64,000 nt of DNA from Tistrella mobilis (GCF_041468085.1 NZ_CP121017.1:2211501-2275500); one strand, 5' to 3'; shown: positions 34,793-46,330, counted from the first letter of the stretch. Numbers and translations: made by a program. The notes: generated by a model not told the origin, from the sequence alone.

Positions 34793-35905
34793 TCAGCTCA
34801 CCGGGATCGGGTCGAACTTCGCCCGAAGGGCCAGATAGCCGCCCTCGGCGCTGTTGCCATAAGTGCGGGCGTGGTCGAGATAGGTCATGTACGAGGTCCA
34901 GGCCCGCCGGGTCACGTCGTCGCCACGATCGCGCAGCTCCAGGGCCACGGCACGGGCGGCATCAGCCAGCACCTTCTGAACCTCATCCGGGAACGTCCGG
35001 ACCTGGACGCCGTGGTCGTTCTTCAGCACCACCATCGCTTCGGCGTTGCGGGTGAAATACTCGGTGAAGGCAGCTTCGTATTCGGCGGCGCAGGCGCTGC
35101 GGATGATGGCCTGGAGATCCTCGGGAAGCCCGCTCCAGTGCTTCTCGGAGATACCGAGTTCGGCTACGGCGCACGGCTCGTTAGTGCCGGCGACATAGTA
35201 GTTTTTGGTGATGCGGTGCAGGCCGAAAGCAAGGTCGTTCCAGGGGCCGATCCACTCCGCCGCGTCGACGGTGCCGGACTGCATGGCCTGGAAGATGTCT
35301 CCCGGCGGCAGGGTCACGACGTTGACGCCCAGACGGCGCAGGATCTCGGCATTGAGGCCGGCGGTCCGCATCTTGAGGCCCTTGAGGTCCTCAACGGTCT
35401 TGATTTCCTTGTTGAACCAGCCGGCAGCCTGGACGCCAGTGTTGATGCAGGGCAGGGCCTTGATGCCGAACGGCCTGGTCATCTCGTCCTGAAGCGCCTC
35501 GCCGCCGCCATGCAACCACCAGCCATGGGCTTCCCAGGCCGTCATGCCGAGCGGAATGGAGGTGAAGAGGGTGAGGCCCGGATTCTTGCCGGCGAAATAG
35601 TAGCTCGGGCTGTGATAGCACTCCGCAGCACCCTGCTGAACCGCATCGAAGGTGCCGAAAGCCGGGGCGAGCTCGCCGGCACCGAACACCTTGATCACCA
35701 GGCGGCCAGCGCTCATCGCCGCGATGCGATCGGCCAGCCGCTGGGCAGAGGTACCCACGCCCGGGAAGTTCTTGGGCCAGGACGTGACCATGCGCCACTC
35801 GATGCGCGACTGGGCGAGTGCAGGTGCCGCAAGGCCGCTGGCGGCCGCAGCTGTGGTTGCCGCGGCGGCGACGGCGCCACCGCGGAGGAAGGAACGGCGA
35901 TTCAT
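34793..35905 (-). CDS. TRAP transporter substrate-binding protein 3 (TakP-like, Tat signal)
   Basis: A 370-residue protein from ATG 35905 with the Tat signal MNRRSFLRGGAVAAA ending APALAQS. Blocks VTSWPKNFPGVGTSAQ, ELAPAFGTFDAVQQGAAECY, MRTAGLNAEILRRLG and DAAEWIGPWNDLAFGLH match the other two, but ligand-region segments differ (SPSYYFAGKNPG, AHGWWLHGGGEALQ). It is the most divergent copy and has its own terminator and promoter, so it is separately expressed. Confidence 0.9.
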   Translation of the reverse strand: MNRRSFLRGGAVAAAATTAAAASGLAAPALAQSRIEWRMVTSWPKNFPGVGTSAQRLADRIAAMSAGRLVIKVFGAGELAPAFGTFDAVQQGAAECYHSPSYYFAGKNPGLTLFTSIPLGMTAWEAHGWWLHGGGEALQDEMTRPFGIKALPCINTGVQAAGWFNKEIKTVEDLKGLKMRTAGLNAEILRRLGVNVVTLPPGDIFQAMQSGTVDAAEWIGPWNDLAFGLHRITKNYYVAGTNEPCAVAELGISEKHWSGLPEDLQAIIRSACAAEYEAAFTEYFTRNAEAMVVLKNDHGVQVRTFPDEVQKVLADAARAVALELRDRGDDVTRRAWTSYMTYLDHARTYGNSAEGGYLALRAKFDPIPVS

Positions 35906-36222
35906 CTTGGACGGGCCTCCCCACGTGGATGCTGTTCGGCCCGCTGCCGACGGCCACCGCCGCGCTCTCCCGATGCGGTGGGGCTTTCTTCTGCCGGTGC
36001 CGGGCCGATGGGCGCGCATATCCCGTCTGCGGGACGGACAGGCCGCGCGACCATTCTTGGTCGCCGATTATAGGAGGCGTGCGCCGAAAGTGAATAGGTC
36101 AACCATGCGTTCGCGAATACGATCATGCATGCCGCATGCCCGTGCCACCGTTGCGCGCCCGATGTATCGCGCAACGGGCGAACAGCCCTGTCGTCAGGCC
36201 CGGAGAATTCCGGCCGGCCGGG
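35906..36222. other. Intergenic region upstream of TRAP binding-protein gene 3
   Basis: A 317-bp gap. It carries the candidate promoter at 36067-36096 and the hairpin CCGTTGCGCG/CGCGCAACGG (36148-36157 with 36168-36177), which lies downstream of bpt on the minus strand and may end its transcript, without a T-run. No gene is seen. Confidence 0.55.
36067..36096 (-). promoter_or_regulatory. Candidate promoter of TRAP binding-protein gene 3
   Basis: On the minus strand a perfect TATAAT (36067-36072), 18 bases downstream of a weak TATTCA (36091-36096). Confidence 0.45.
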
Positions 36223-36951
36223 TCATGTCTGGCGGGGCAGGGGAACCCAGGCGCCATCGACCAGCGCCTCCATCGGGGCGAAGCGGGCCTTGTAGGCCAT
36301 CTTCCGGCTCTCGGCGATCCAGTAGCCGAGATAGACATAGGGCAGGCCAAGATCGCGTGCCCGGTCGATGTGCCAGAGCACGATCCGGGTTCCAAGGCTG
36401 CGGCGCGCCGCGTCGGGATCGTAGAACTTATAGACGGCCGACAACCCGTCGCGCACCCGATCGGTCAGGCAGACGGCGATCAGCTGCCCGTCTTCGCTCC
36501 GGAATTCGACGACCTGTGTGTCGATCGGGCTTTCTTCCACCATCATGCGGTAATCGTGGAAGGTCATGGTCGCCATCTCACCATCGGCATGGCGGCTCTT
36601 CTGGTAGCGCAGGAACAGTTGATACTGCTCCTGCGTTGCCGTCAGCGGTACGATGGTATGGGAAAGGTCTGCATTCCGTCGCAGCACGGTCCGCTGGCTG
36701 CGGGTCGGCTCCATGCCGGCCACCCGGATACGCACAGGCACGCAGGCCGAACATCCGGGGCAGGCAGGCCGATAGGCCATGTGCTGCACGCGTCTGAAGC
36801 CGGAACGCAGCAGCCAGTCGTAGAAGGACTGGGCGTTGGGCACGTTCAGGTCCGCCACGACGTCCCGCTCCAGCCGGCCTTCGATATAGGGGCACGGATG
36901 GGCGACGGTCATGGTGAACAGATGCTGCGCCCGATGCGGCCACTCCCTCAT
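36223..36951 (-). CDS. bpt: Aspartate/glutamate leucyltransferase
   Basis: A 242-residue protein. ATG 36951 (MREWPHRAQHLF) has CGGAG seven bases upstream and is preferred to the GTG at 36999, which would leave almost no leader after the promoter. Signatures are HPCPYIEGRLERDVVADL, MAYRPACPGCSACVPVRI with its cysteine cluster, and YVYLGYWIAESRKMAYKARFAPMEAL. It transfers leucine from Leu-tRNA to N-terminal Asp/Glu, making N-degrons for ClpS/ClpAP. Confidence 0.92.
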   Translation of the reverse strand: MREWPHRAQHLFTMTVAHPCPYIEGRLERDVVADLNVPNAQSFYDWLLRSGFRRVQHMAYRPACPGCSACVPVRIRVAGMEPTRSQRTVLRRNADLSHTIVPLTATQEQYQLFLRYQKSRHADGEMATMTFHDYRMMVEESPIDTQVVEFRSEDGQLIAVCLTDRVRDGLSAVYKFYDPDAARRSLGTRIVLWHIDRARDLGLPYVYLGYWIAESRKMAYKARFAPMEALVDGAWVPLPRQT

Positions 36952-37007
36952 GGCGATCTCCGAAGGCGGGAGCACGCGCGGCGTGTGACGCGCGTTCACT
37001 GACGGAA

Positions 37008-37037
37008 ACTATAGCAGTCGCTCCCACCCCCGACCAA
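37008..37037 (-). promoter_or_regulatory. Candidate bpt promoter
   Basis: On the minus strand TTGGTC (37032-37037), 18 bases, TATAGT (37008-37013). The predicted start near 37001 gives about 50 bases of leader to ATG 36951. Confidence 0.45.
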
Positions 37038-37053
37038 GGCCCCGCGGAGGGCC

Positions 37054-38310
<1,257 letters not shown>

Positions 38311-38346
38311 GTCGGGGGCTCCGGTACAGGCCCGTGCCGCGCCCGG

Positions 38347-40791
38347 TCAGTTCGCCGGTGCGGCCGCGGGCGCCAGGGTAAGGCGCTTCGTCCCGGCCGC
38401 GGCGTCGATCCGCGACCAGTCGGTGATCATGGGGATGAAGCGGGTCTCGGTCCAGCGCGATGCGAAGGCGTTATAGCCGGAGGAGAGCGGATTGCCGCTC
38501 TGCCCGGTGCTCTGGATGAACATCGAGCGCTGCGGATCGGCAAGGTCGTAGATTGCGCGATAGCCGGGGCCATGGGTCGAGCGGAACATCTGTGGACCCT
38601 CCGCTGCATCGGCAGCCCAGCGCTGGGCATTTACGGTGAACGGGTCGCCGCCGATCGGATGCGAGATGGCGAGCACGTCCTTGAGCACCGGTACGGCCGA
38701 CAGCACCCGGTTCTCGGAGACCGCCGGATGTGCCTTGCCCCATGTCCAGGCGGACATGTCGTCGCCCTGGGTGCGGATCAGCAGGGCGATCGCGTCATCC
38801 AGAGCACGCGAGATCTGGACGGCGCAACTCTCTGCTTCCGTGGTCCGCCGATCGTCGCACCAGACCGGGTTGCGGGTCAGTGCCACCTCCAGGAATTCGG
38901 TGCGGTGGCCGCGATAATCGTCGAACAGATCATCGCCCAACTCGTCGGCAGCGATGCGGGGCAACAGAACATCATACCAGGCCGAGAAGATCAGCGGCGC
39001 GGCCTGATCGGCCGCCATGTCGCCGTCCCAACGTTTCAACAGGTCGAGTGCGTCGGCAGCCGCCGGGTGTTCGGGGCTGGCATCGCGGACGCCGGCCATC
39101 ATCAGTGGCATGAACTGGCGGGCCATCAGTGAAACGGTATCGCCCATGATGGCGCGGAAGCTTTCCGTGTCGTGCTTGTCCGTCGCGTCGAGCATCTGGT
39201 CGATACGATCGGCACGGTAAGGCGCGGTCCATTCCCGGCTGATGAAATAGGGGTAGCCCTCGGGCGTGATCCGCTGATTGGCGGTGACGATCCGGCCGTC
39301 CTCGGGATCGGTCAGCTGTGGCAGCTCGTCATAGGGAATCCAGCCGGTCCAGTCGCCTTCACCGGTCCAGCCGCGGCTTGGCAGGAAACCGTCGCCCGAG
39401 GCCCGGATCGGTACGCGGGCCGGCGCCAGATAGGCGATCCGCCCGCTGGTGTCGGCGAAGACGATGTTCTGCTGCGGCCAGTAGAAATCGCGCAATCCCT
39501 CGCGGAAGCTGGCGAAATCGGTGGCCGTATTGGCAGCGAACGCCGCCCGCAGGGTGGGGTCGTCGTCGGTCAGCGCCACCCAGCGGAAGGCGAGCACATG
39601 GCGCCGGTCGGTGAGTTCGCCGCCGCCATTGACGACATCGGTCACGATCGGGCCATTGCGGCTTTCGCGGACCGTAAAGCTCTCCGGCCCGGCGCCCTTG
39701 ACCCGGATGGTCTCGCTGCGGGTGGTGAATTCTGCCGGGCCGGCCGGTGTTTCATAAGTGTCGGCGCCGGGCGCGGTCAGCCGTTCGATGACGAAATCCT
39801 GCGTGTCGGGGCCGGTATTCGTGAAGCCCCAGGCGAAGCTGTCGGTGCGTCCCAGCATCACGCTCGGCAGTCCGGGCAGGGTGGCACCGATGACGTCGAA
39901 GCCCGGGGCCGAGAGATGGGCCAGATACCAGAGCGACGGCGCGCCCAGACCCAGATGCGGATCATTGGCGAGCAGGGGCTTGCCGGTCGCGGTATGCGCG
40001 CCCGAAAGCACCCAGTTGTTGGAGCCGATTCCGTCGATCGGCGGCGTTGCCCCCTGGTCGAGCAGGGTAGAGAACGACGTGTCGCCATAGATCCTGGCCA
40101 AGGCATCAAGATCGGTGCCTAGTCCGGCGATTTCCGGCAGGGCGACATTGCCGTCGGCGTCGTAATCCGGCCAGAGATCGGAAATCTGGTCCGCGGTGAT
40201 GCCGGCGGCAAGCATCCGCGCGCGCAGCAGCTCGTCGCGCCAGTTCTTGGCCAGATCCCAGGCCATCATTTTCAGCCAGACCATCGAATCCGCCGGTGCC
40301 CAGGGCTCGGGCGTGATGCCGGTCAGCACGAATTCCAGCGGCCAGGCGCCATCATGGCTGGTGATATAGGCATTCACCCCGGCAACATAGGCGTCGAGCC
40401 GACGGCGGGTCTGCTCGTCGAGCTTCCGATAGGACCGTTCGGCATGGCCGTAGACACCGATGGTGCGGATGAAGCGGTCGATGGACAGCGTCGATTTTCC
40501 GGCGAATTCCGACAGCCGGCCCGATCCGACCCGGCGCTGGAACTCCATCTGCCAGAGCCGGTCCTGGGCGTGCAGAAAGCCCAGCGCGAAGACGGCGTCC
40601 TCGATGCTCCCGGCCTTGATATGGGGCACGTCGTTCTCGTCACGGATCACCGTAACCTCGTCCGAAAGCCCCTGCAGGGCCAGCCGCCCCTCGGTTTCGG
40701 GCAGGCTGGTGCGCAGCCAGATCACGCCGATCACCGTCGCGGCGATCACGATGAAGACGAGACCGCCCAGAATTCGACCGATCCAGCGCAT
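38347..40791 (-). CDS. Penicillin acylase-family N-terminal nucleophile amidohydrolase
   Basis: An 814-residue protein with an N-terminal hydrophobic segment (IGRILGGLVFIVIAATVIGV) for export. The alpha chain contains VIRDENDVPHIKAGSIEDAVFALGFLHAQDRLWQMEFQR (family signature split here as VIRDENDVPHI and FALGFLHAQDRLWQ). Autocleavage would occur before Ser257 in IDGIGSNNWV, the nucleophile of the beta chain. Downstream are LANDPHLGLGAPS, GFTNTGPDTQDF and the C-terminal SGQSGNPLSSGY. Relatives hydrolyse penicillins, acyl-homoserine lactones (PvdQ/QuiP) or cyclic imides; the substrate cannot be told from sequence. Confidence 0.88.
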   Translation of the reverse strand: MRWIGRILGGLVFIVIAATVIGVIWLRTSLPETEGRLALQGLSDEVTVIRDENDVPHIKAGSIEDAVFALGFLHAQDRLWQMEFQRRVGSGRLSEFAGKSTLSIDRFIRTIGVYGHAERSYRKLDEQTRRRLDAYVAGVNAYITSHDGAWPLEFVLTGITPEPWAPADSMVWLKMMAWDLAKNWRDELLRARMLAAGITADQISDLWPDYDADGNVALPEIAGLGTDLDALARIYGDTSFSTLLDQGATPPIDGIGSNNWVLSGAHTATGKPLLANDPHLGLGAPSLWYLAHLSAPGFDVIGATLPGLPSVMLGRTDSFAWGFTNTGPDTQDFVIERLTAPGADTYETPAGPAEFTTRSETIRVKGAGPESFTVRESRNGPIVTDVVNGGGELTDRRHVLAFRWVALTDDDPTLRAAFAANTATDFASFREGLRDFYWPQQNIVFADTSGRIAYLAPARVPIRASGDGFLPSRGWTGEGDWTGWIPYDELPQLTDPEDGRIVTANQRITPEGYPYFISREWTAPYRADRIDQMLDATDKHDTESFRAIMGDTVSLMARQFMPLMMAGVRDASPEHPAAADALDLLKRWDGDMAADQAAPLIFSAWYDVLLPRIAADELGDDLFDDYRGHRTEFLEVALTRNPVWCDDRRTTEAESCAVQISRALDDAIALLIRTQGDDMSAWTWGKAHPAVSENRVLSAVPVLKDVLAISHPIGGDPFTVNAQRWAADAAEGPQMFRSTHGPGYRAIYDLADPQRSMFIQSTGQSGNPLSSGYNAFASRWTETRFIPMITDWSRIDAAAGTKRLTLAPAAAPAN

Positions 40792-41000
40792 GAAGATCTC
40801 CGCCTCTTGCCGTCAGAACGCCGCGGAATCCGTGCCGCGTCACGGCGGCAGTCTGATGGAGGCGCAGCTCCGGATCAACCTCTGCGTCACGCGGCCGGTG
40901 GAAGAAGAGCCGATCGGCGGTCGCGGATCCGCAACGTCATTCCCATATGATGCGAGAAAGCTATGACCGCCGTCCCCAGATCCACAAGGAGCAGAACCGG

Positions 41001-42224
41001 ATGTCAGACCTCTTCCCCACCCGTCGACGCAGCACCCCGGGCCGTTTTCCGGACGTCGATACGATGGTGACGCGGCTGAAGCCCAGCTATCCGGTCTACT
41101 GCCTGAAACCTTCGCGCCTTGCCGACGCCGCCCGCACCTTCATCGAAGGCTTTCCGGGCGAAGTGCTGTATGCGGTGAAGTGCAACCCGGAGCGCGCGGT
41201 CATCTCCACGCTTTATGAAGCGGGCATTGCCGGCTTCGATGTCGCCTCGCTCGCCGAAGTGGCGCTGGTCGCCGATCTGTTCGAAGAGGCGGAGCTGCAT
41301 TTTCATCACCCGATCAAGAGCCGCGCAGCCATCGCCAATGCCTACCGGGTTTACGGCGTGGAGCGTTTTGCCGTCGATCATCCGGACGAGCTGGCCAAGA
41401 TCCACGCCGAAACCCGCGGGGGACCGGTGGTGATGATGGTGCGGCTGACGACCGACAGCAGCCGCAGCACCTATGATCTGTCCGCCAAGTTTGGCGCACC
41501 GGTGCCCGAGGCGGCTGCAATGATGCGCGAGGCCCATCGACTGGGCCATCAGGTCGGGCTCTATTTCCATGTCGGGTCGCAATGCCCGGATCCGCTGGCC
41601 TATGACGAGGCGATGGCGATCGTCCGGGCAGCAATGGATCACGCCCCGGATGTGCCTGTGGTGGCGCTGGATGTCGGCGGCGGCTTTCCGGGCCGCTACG
41701 ATATGGGGGTGGAGATGCCGCCGGTGGGCGATTATTTCGCCGCGGTTCGCCGCGCGCTTGACACCATTCCACCGCTGCCCGACCGCCGCATCCTGTGCGA
41801 GCCGGGGCGCGCGCTCGTCGCCGACGGCTTGTCGCTTGTGGTGCAGGTGCATCTGCGCAAGGGCGACCGGCTGTTCATCAATGACGGCATCTATGGCAGC
41901 CTGTCGGAAACCGTGACCGGACATCTGCGCTTCCCCGCACGTGCGATCCGGCCCGCGGGACCGCTTGGGGGTGAGCGTCAGCCTTTCACCATCTTCGGCC
42001 CCACCTGCGATTCGACCGATGTGCTGCCTGCGCCGCTGCTGCTGCCGTCGGACATCCGCGAGGGCGACTGGATCGAGATCGATATGATCGGGGCCTATTC
42101 CAATGCCCTCGCGACCCGATTCAACGGCTTTCTGCCTGAAGCCGTGGTCGAAATCGGCGAACCCGCCGCGAAGGCGGCGGGTTCGGTGCTGCGGCGGGCG
42201 GAGGCGATGCTTCCGGTTACTTGA
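41001..42224 (+). CDS. Second ODC-fold PLP decarboxylase
   Basis: A 407-residue protein from ATG 41001 with AAGGAG upstream. It has the fold-III decarboxylase pattern: VLYAVKCNPERAVIS (PLP Lys), LYFHVGSQCPDPLAYD, VGGGFPGRY, CEPGRALVADGLS and GPTCDSTDVLPAPLLLP, ending IEIDMIGAYSNALATRFNGF. The ending differs from the first ODC (SCGAYTTTYATTGFNGF at 6.5 kb). It could be an ornithine/lysine or other diamine decarboxylase. It is divergent from the penicillin-acylase-family gene, and its last 8 bases overlap the next convergent gene. Confidence 0.87.
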   Translation: MSDLFPTRRRSTPGRFPDVDTMVTRLKPSYPVYCLKPSRLADAARTFIEGFPGEVLYAVKCNPERAVISTLYEAGIAGFDVASLAEVALVADLFEEAELHFHHPIKSRAAIANAYRVYGVERFAVDHPDELAKIHAETRGGPVVMMVRLTTDSSRSTYDLSAKFGAPVPEAAAMMREAHRLGHQVGLYFHVGSQCPDPLAYDEAMAIVRAAMDHAPDVPVVALDVGGGFPGRYDMGVEMPPVGDYFAAVRRALDTIPPLPDRRILCEPGRALVADGLSLVVQVHLRKGDRLFINDGIYGSLSETVTGHLRFPARAIRPAGPLGGERQPFTIFGPTCDSTDVLPAPLLLPSDIREGDWIEIDMIGAYSNALATRFNGFLPEAVVEIGEPAAKAAGSVLRRAEAMLPVT

Positions 42225-43227
42225 CCGAAAGCTGTGCCTCCAGCGGCCCGCCCGGCAGGCCGGTATAGATGGCACGCACGACCTGCCCCTCCTTCAGCGG
42301 CAGCGGCCGGCTGATGGCGCCCAGGGTGATGAGGTCGCCAGGCTTCAGGCTTTCGCCGCGGGCCTTCAGATGGCCGATCAGCCAGACCAGGGCGTTCAGG
42401 GGCTGGCCCATGATGGCCGAGGACCGGCTGTCGACGATCAGCCCGCCATGGCCGTCGAGCACCCTGACCTGCATCTCGGCCATGGCGGCGACGAATTCCG
42501 GAGTGGCCTGGACCGGTACCGCCTTGCCGATCACGCCGGTGCGCATGCCGGCATTGATCATCGCCAGGGTCTCGGCGTTCAGCGGCTCCCCCGAGCCCAG
42601 CAGCAGGTCGGGGACGTCGATATAGGCCGAGACCGTGGCAAGATGGCCGGCGACCTCCAGCGGATTGGTCGCCTGCATGATGCCGGCGTCTTTCACCGTC
42701 ACGGCCAGATCGACCTCGACCGTCGGCCGCGAGCCGACGTCGCGGGGCACATCGGCTCCGTTCTCCAGAATCTGACCGGCGAAAATCCGTCCGACCACCG
42801 GGGCCCGGGCACCGAACATCTCCTGAGTGGTGCGGGCGGTGAGCGTGAGTTTCCAGCCGAGCTGTGCCGGGCGGGACGGCATGGCGGCGGCGAGGAAGCG
42901 ATCCTGGGCGGCATAGGCCTGCGCCAGATCCGGCTTCACGTCGGGTGCCTTGGGCTGGATGCGCGCGAGCCAGGCACGACCGAGGCGCTCTGCCTCTTCG
43001 ACCACCTTGGGTGGCAGGGCAACGGCTGCCGGCCGCGCCGCCGGCGGCTGGCCCGATGGCTGGGACACACCGGGTTGGGCCGGTGCGGCAGGGGCGGTCG
43101 GTGCTGCGGGCGCCTGCGGGACAAGGACCCGCGGCCCCGACTGCTGTGCCACGGCGGGCAGGGCGATGAGGGCGGTTGCAAGGCAGGTTGCAGCCGCCAT
43201 GGCCGGAAGACGGAACGAGATCGGCAC
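42217..43227 (-). CDS. Exported MhpD-like (2-keto-4-pentenoate hydratase family) protein
   Basis: A 336-residue protein from GTG 43227, with CGGAG seven bases upstream. The N terminus MPISFRLPAMAAATCLATAL then IALPAVAQQ is a signal peptide, followed by a Pro/Ala/Gln linker (about 30-60). The rest matches the FAH/MhpD hydratase fold: GWKLTLTARTTQEMFG, TVEVDLAVTVKDA, ATVSAYIDVPDLLL, SSAIMGQPLNALVWLIGHLK and LKPGDLITLGA. The usual second metal-ligand Glu near VExEIA appears as Asp (VEVDLA). These enzymes are normally cytoplasmic, so a periplasmic form is unexpected. Function unknown. Confidence 0.75.
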   Translation of the reverse strand: MPISFRLPAMAAATCLATALIALPAVAQQSGPRVLVPQAPAAPTAPAAPAQPGVSQPSGQPPAARPAAVALPPKVVEEAERLGRAWLARIQPKAPDVKPDLAQAYAAQDRFLAAAMPSRPAQLGWKLTLTARTTQEMFGARAPVVGRIFAGQILENGADVPRDVGSRPTVEVDLAVTVKDAGIMQATNPLEVAGHLATVSAYIDVPDLLLGSGEPLNAETLAMINAGMRTGVIGKAVPVQATPEFVAAMAEMQVRVLDGHGGLIVDSRSSAIMGQPLNALVWLIGHLKARGESLKPGDLITLGAISRPLPLKEGQVVRAIYTGLPGGPLEAQLSVK

Positions 43228-43285
43228 CTGGAACTCCGGAAACCGTCGGGGTCTGGGGAGAGAGTATGACGTGGAGAAGGGGGGC

Positions 43286-44539
<1,254 letters not shown>

Positions 44540-44553
44540 TCAGAGGAAACGAG

Positions 44554-45633
44554 ATGAGCGACGCGCAGATCCTGTTCGACCGTGCCGGTTCGGCCGGTAT
44601 CATCACCCTGAACCGGCCCAAGGCTCTGAACGCGCTGACCCTGCCGATGATCCGCCTGATGGCGCCGCAGATGAAGGACTGGGCTGCGGATGATGCGGTG
44701 GCCGTGGTGGTGGTGCGCGGTGCACCGCGCCCCGACGGCCGGCCCGCCTTCTGCGCCGGTGGCGATGTCCGCGCGCTCTGGGACGAGCGCGAGGATCCGA
44801 CCAGCACGCTGGCGGCAGAGTTCTTCGGCGAGGAATATACCCTCAACCGCGAGATCTTCCGCTATGCCAAGCCCTATGTATCGCTGATCGACGGTGTGGT
44901 GATGGGCGGCGGTGTCGGCCTTTCGGTCCATGGTCGCTGGCGGGTGGCCACCGAGAACACGCTCTTCGCCATGCCCGAGACCGCGATCGGCATGCTGCCG
45001 GATGTCGGCGGCACCTATATCCTGCCGCGTCTGCCCGGCCTTTCGGGGACCTATCTGGCGCTGACCGGTGCCCGGCTGAAGGCGGCTGACTGCCTGGCGC
45101 TGGGCATTGCGACCCATTTCGTGCCCTCGGCAAGGCTGGGCGAACTGACCGAGGCCCTGTCGCAGGTGACGGCCGGCGCCGGTGCCGATGCCGAGGTCGA
45201 GGCGGTGCTGAACCGCTTCTCGGATGCCGGCGCCGCCGGCACGCCGCAGATCACCCAGCATCTGCCCACCATCAATGCCTGCTTCGCCGGCGACGACATG
45301 GCCGGCATTCTGGCGCGGCTGCCGGTCGACGGCGGCGACTGGGGCGCGGGCGTCGCGAAGGAGCTGTCGCACAAGTCGCCGACCAGTATGGTCGTGGCGC
45401 TGCGCCAGATGCGGATCGGCGGCAGCCTGTCCTTCGAGGACTGCATGATCACCGAGTTCCGGGTGGCGACGCGCATCGTGCGGACCCATGATTTCGGCGA
45501 GGGCATCCGGTCGGTGCTGGTCGACAAGGATCATGCGCCGGTCTGGTCGCCGGCGCATGTCGGGGATGTGGATCCGGCAGCGATCGACGCGCTGTTCGCG
45601 CCCCTCGGCAGCCGCGATCTGCATTTCGACTGA
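44554..45633 (+). CDS. 3-hydroxyisobutyryl-CoA hydrolase-like enoyl-CoA hydratase-family protein
   Basis: A 359-residue crotonase-fold protein, in the size range of HIBCH rather than the 260-residue enoyl-CoA hydratases. GRPAFCAGGDVRALW and the oxyanion-hole region DGVVMGGGVGLSVHGRWRVA are followed by FAMPETAIGMLPDVGG, the classic HIBCH signature with acidic catalytic residues, and the C-terminal EFRVATRIVRTHDFGEGIRS. It would act in valine breakdown; related acyl-CoA hydrolases or isomerases cannot be excluded. It has its own promoter. Confidence 0.9.
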   Translation: MSDAQILFDRAGSAGIITLNRPKALNALTLPMIRLMAPQMKDWAADDAVAVVVVRGAPRPDGRPAFCAGGDVRALWDEREDPTSTLAAEFFGEEYTLNREIFRYAKPYVSLIDGVVMGGGVGLSVHGRWRVATENTLFAMPETAIGMLPDVGGTYILPRLPGLSGTYLALTGARLKAADCLALGIATHFVPSARLGELTEALSQVTAGAGADAEVEAVLNRFSDAGAAGTPQITQHLPTINACFAGDDMAGILARLPVDGGDWGAGVAKELSHKSPTSMVVALRQMRIGGSLSFEDCMITEFRVATRIVRTHDFGEGIRSVLVDKDHAPVWSPAHVGDVDPAAIDALFAPLGSRDLHFD

Positions 45634-45660
45634 TTTTGCGCCGATTCTGCGCCAAAGTAG

Positions 45661-45690
45661 ATGGCCGCACCGGAGAACCGGCGCGGCCAT
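45661..45690 (+). terminator. Hairpin after the HIBYL-CoA hydrolase-like gene
   Basis: ATGGCCGC (45661-45668) pairs with GCGGCCAT (45683-45690), with inner CCGG/CCGG; the next bases are CTTGACTT. The rest of the gap to 45874 is GC-rich with no gene seen. Confidence 0.5.
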
Positions 45691-45874
45691 CTTGACTTCG
45701 GCGCCGTGGTCTAGATGATCGCCTATTGGACTGCAACGCCGGCAGAGAGACCGGCGACAGCAGGACGTTCGTCAAAGTAAACGGCCCCGCTCATGGCGGC
45801 ACGGGCAGCGGACCGGCGACACCCGCAGCCCCGACCCATGGCCTGAACTCCCGCCGGGCAACGCCGAGGACAAG

Positions 45875-46330
45875 GTGCGACAGTCTTATCTGGAGACAAT
45901 TCGTCTGATCGAGCGGCTTCACCGCCGCTTTCTCGACGTGATCAAGGCCGAGCTGGATCGTCTCGGTATCAGCGACATCAACAACGTCCAGGCACTGATC
46001 CTGTCGAATATCGGCGAGGAACAGCTCACCATCGGCGAGCTTACCGTTCGTGGCTATTACCTGGGCTCCAACGTGTCGTACAACGTGAAAAAGCTGGTCG
46101 AGAATGAATATCTCGAACAGGAGCGTTCTCCGCACGACAAGCGGGCGATGCGCATTCGCCTGACCCAGAAGGGGCGCGATCTTTGCGACCGCGTCAATGA
46201 ACTCTACGAGCGCAACTGCATGGCTCTTTCCAAGGGCGTGCTGGAGGCCGACGACCTCACCGAGGTGAATGAAAGCCTGCGGACGCTGGAACGGGTCTGG
46301 TCGGATTACATCAATTACGGTCGCTTCTGA
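45875..46330 (+). CDS. MarR-family winged-helix regulator (LdtR-like)
   Basis: A 151-residue protein with GTG start after GAGGACAAG. It closely follows the LdtR pattern: LIERLHRRFLDVIKAELDRL, DINNVQALILSNIGEEQLTI, GELTVRGYYLGSNVSYNVKK and LVENEYLEQERSPHDKRAMR. In relatives this MarR branch controls envelope and stress genes, including an L,D-transpeptidase, and responds to small aromatics. No such target is adjacent here. A strong terminator follows. Confidence 0.88.
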   Translation: MRQSYLETIRLIERLHRRFLDVIKAELDRLGISDINNVQALILSNIGEEQLTIGELTVRGYYLGSNVSYNVKKLVENEYLEQERSPHDKRAMRIRLTQKGRDLCDRVNELYERNCMALSKGVLEADDLTEVNESLRTLERVWSDYINYGRF

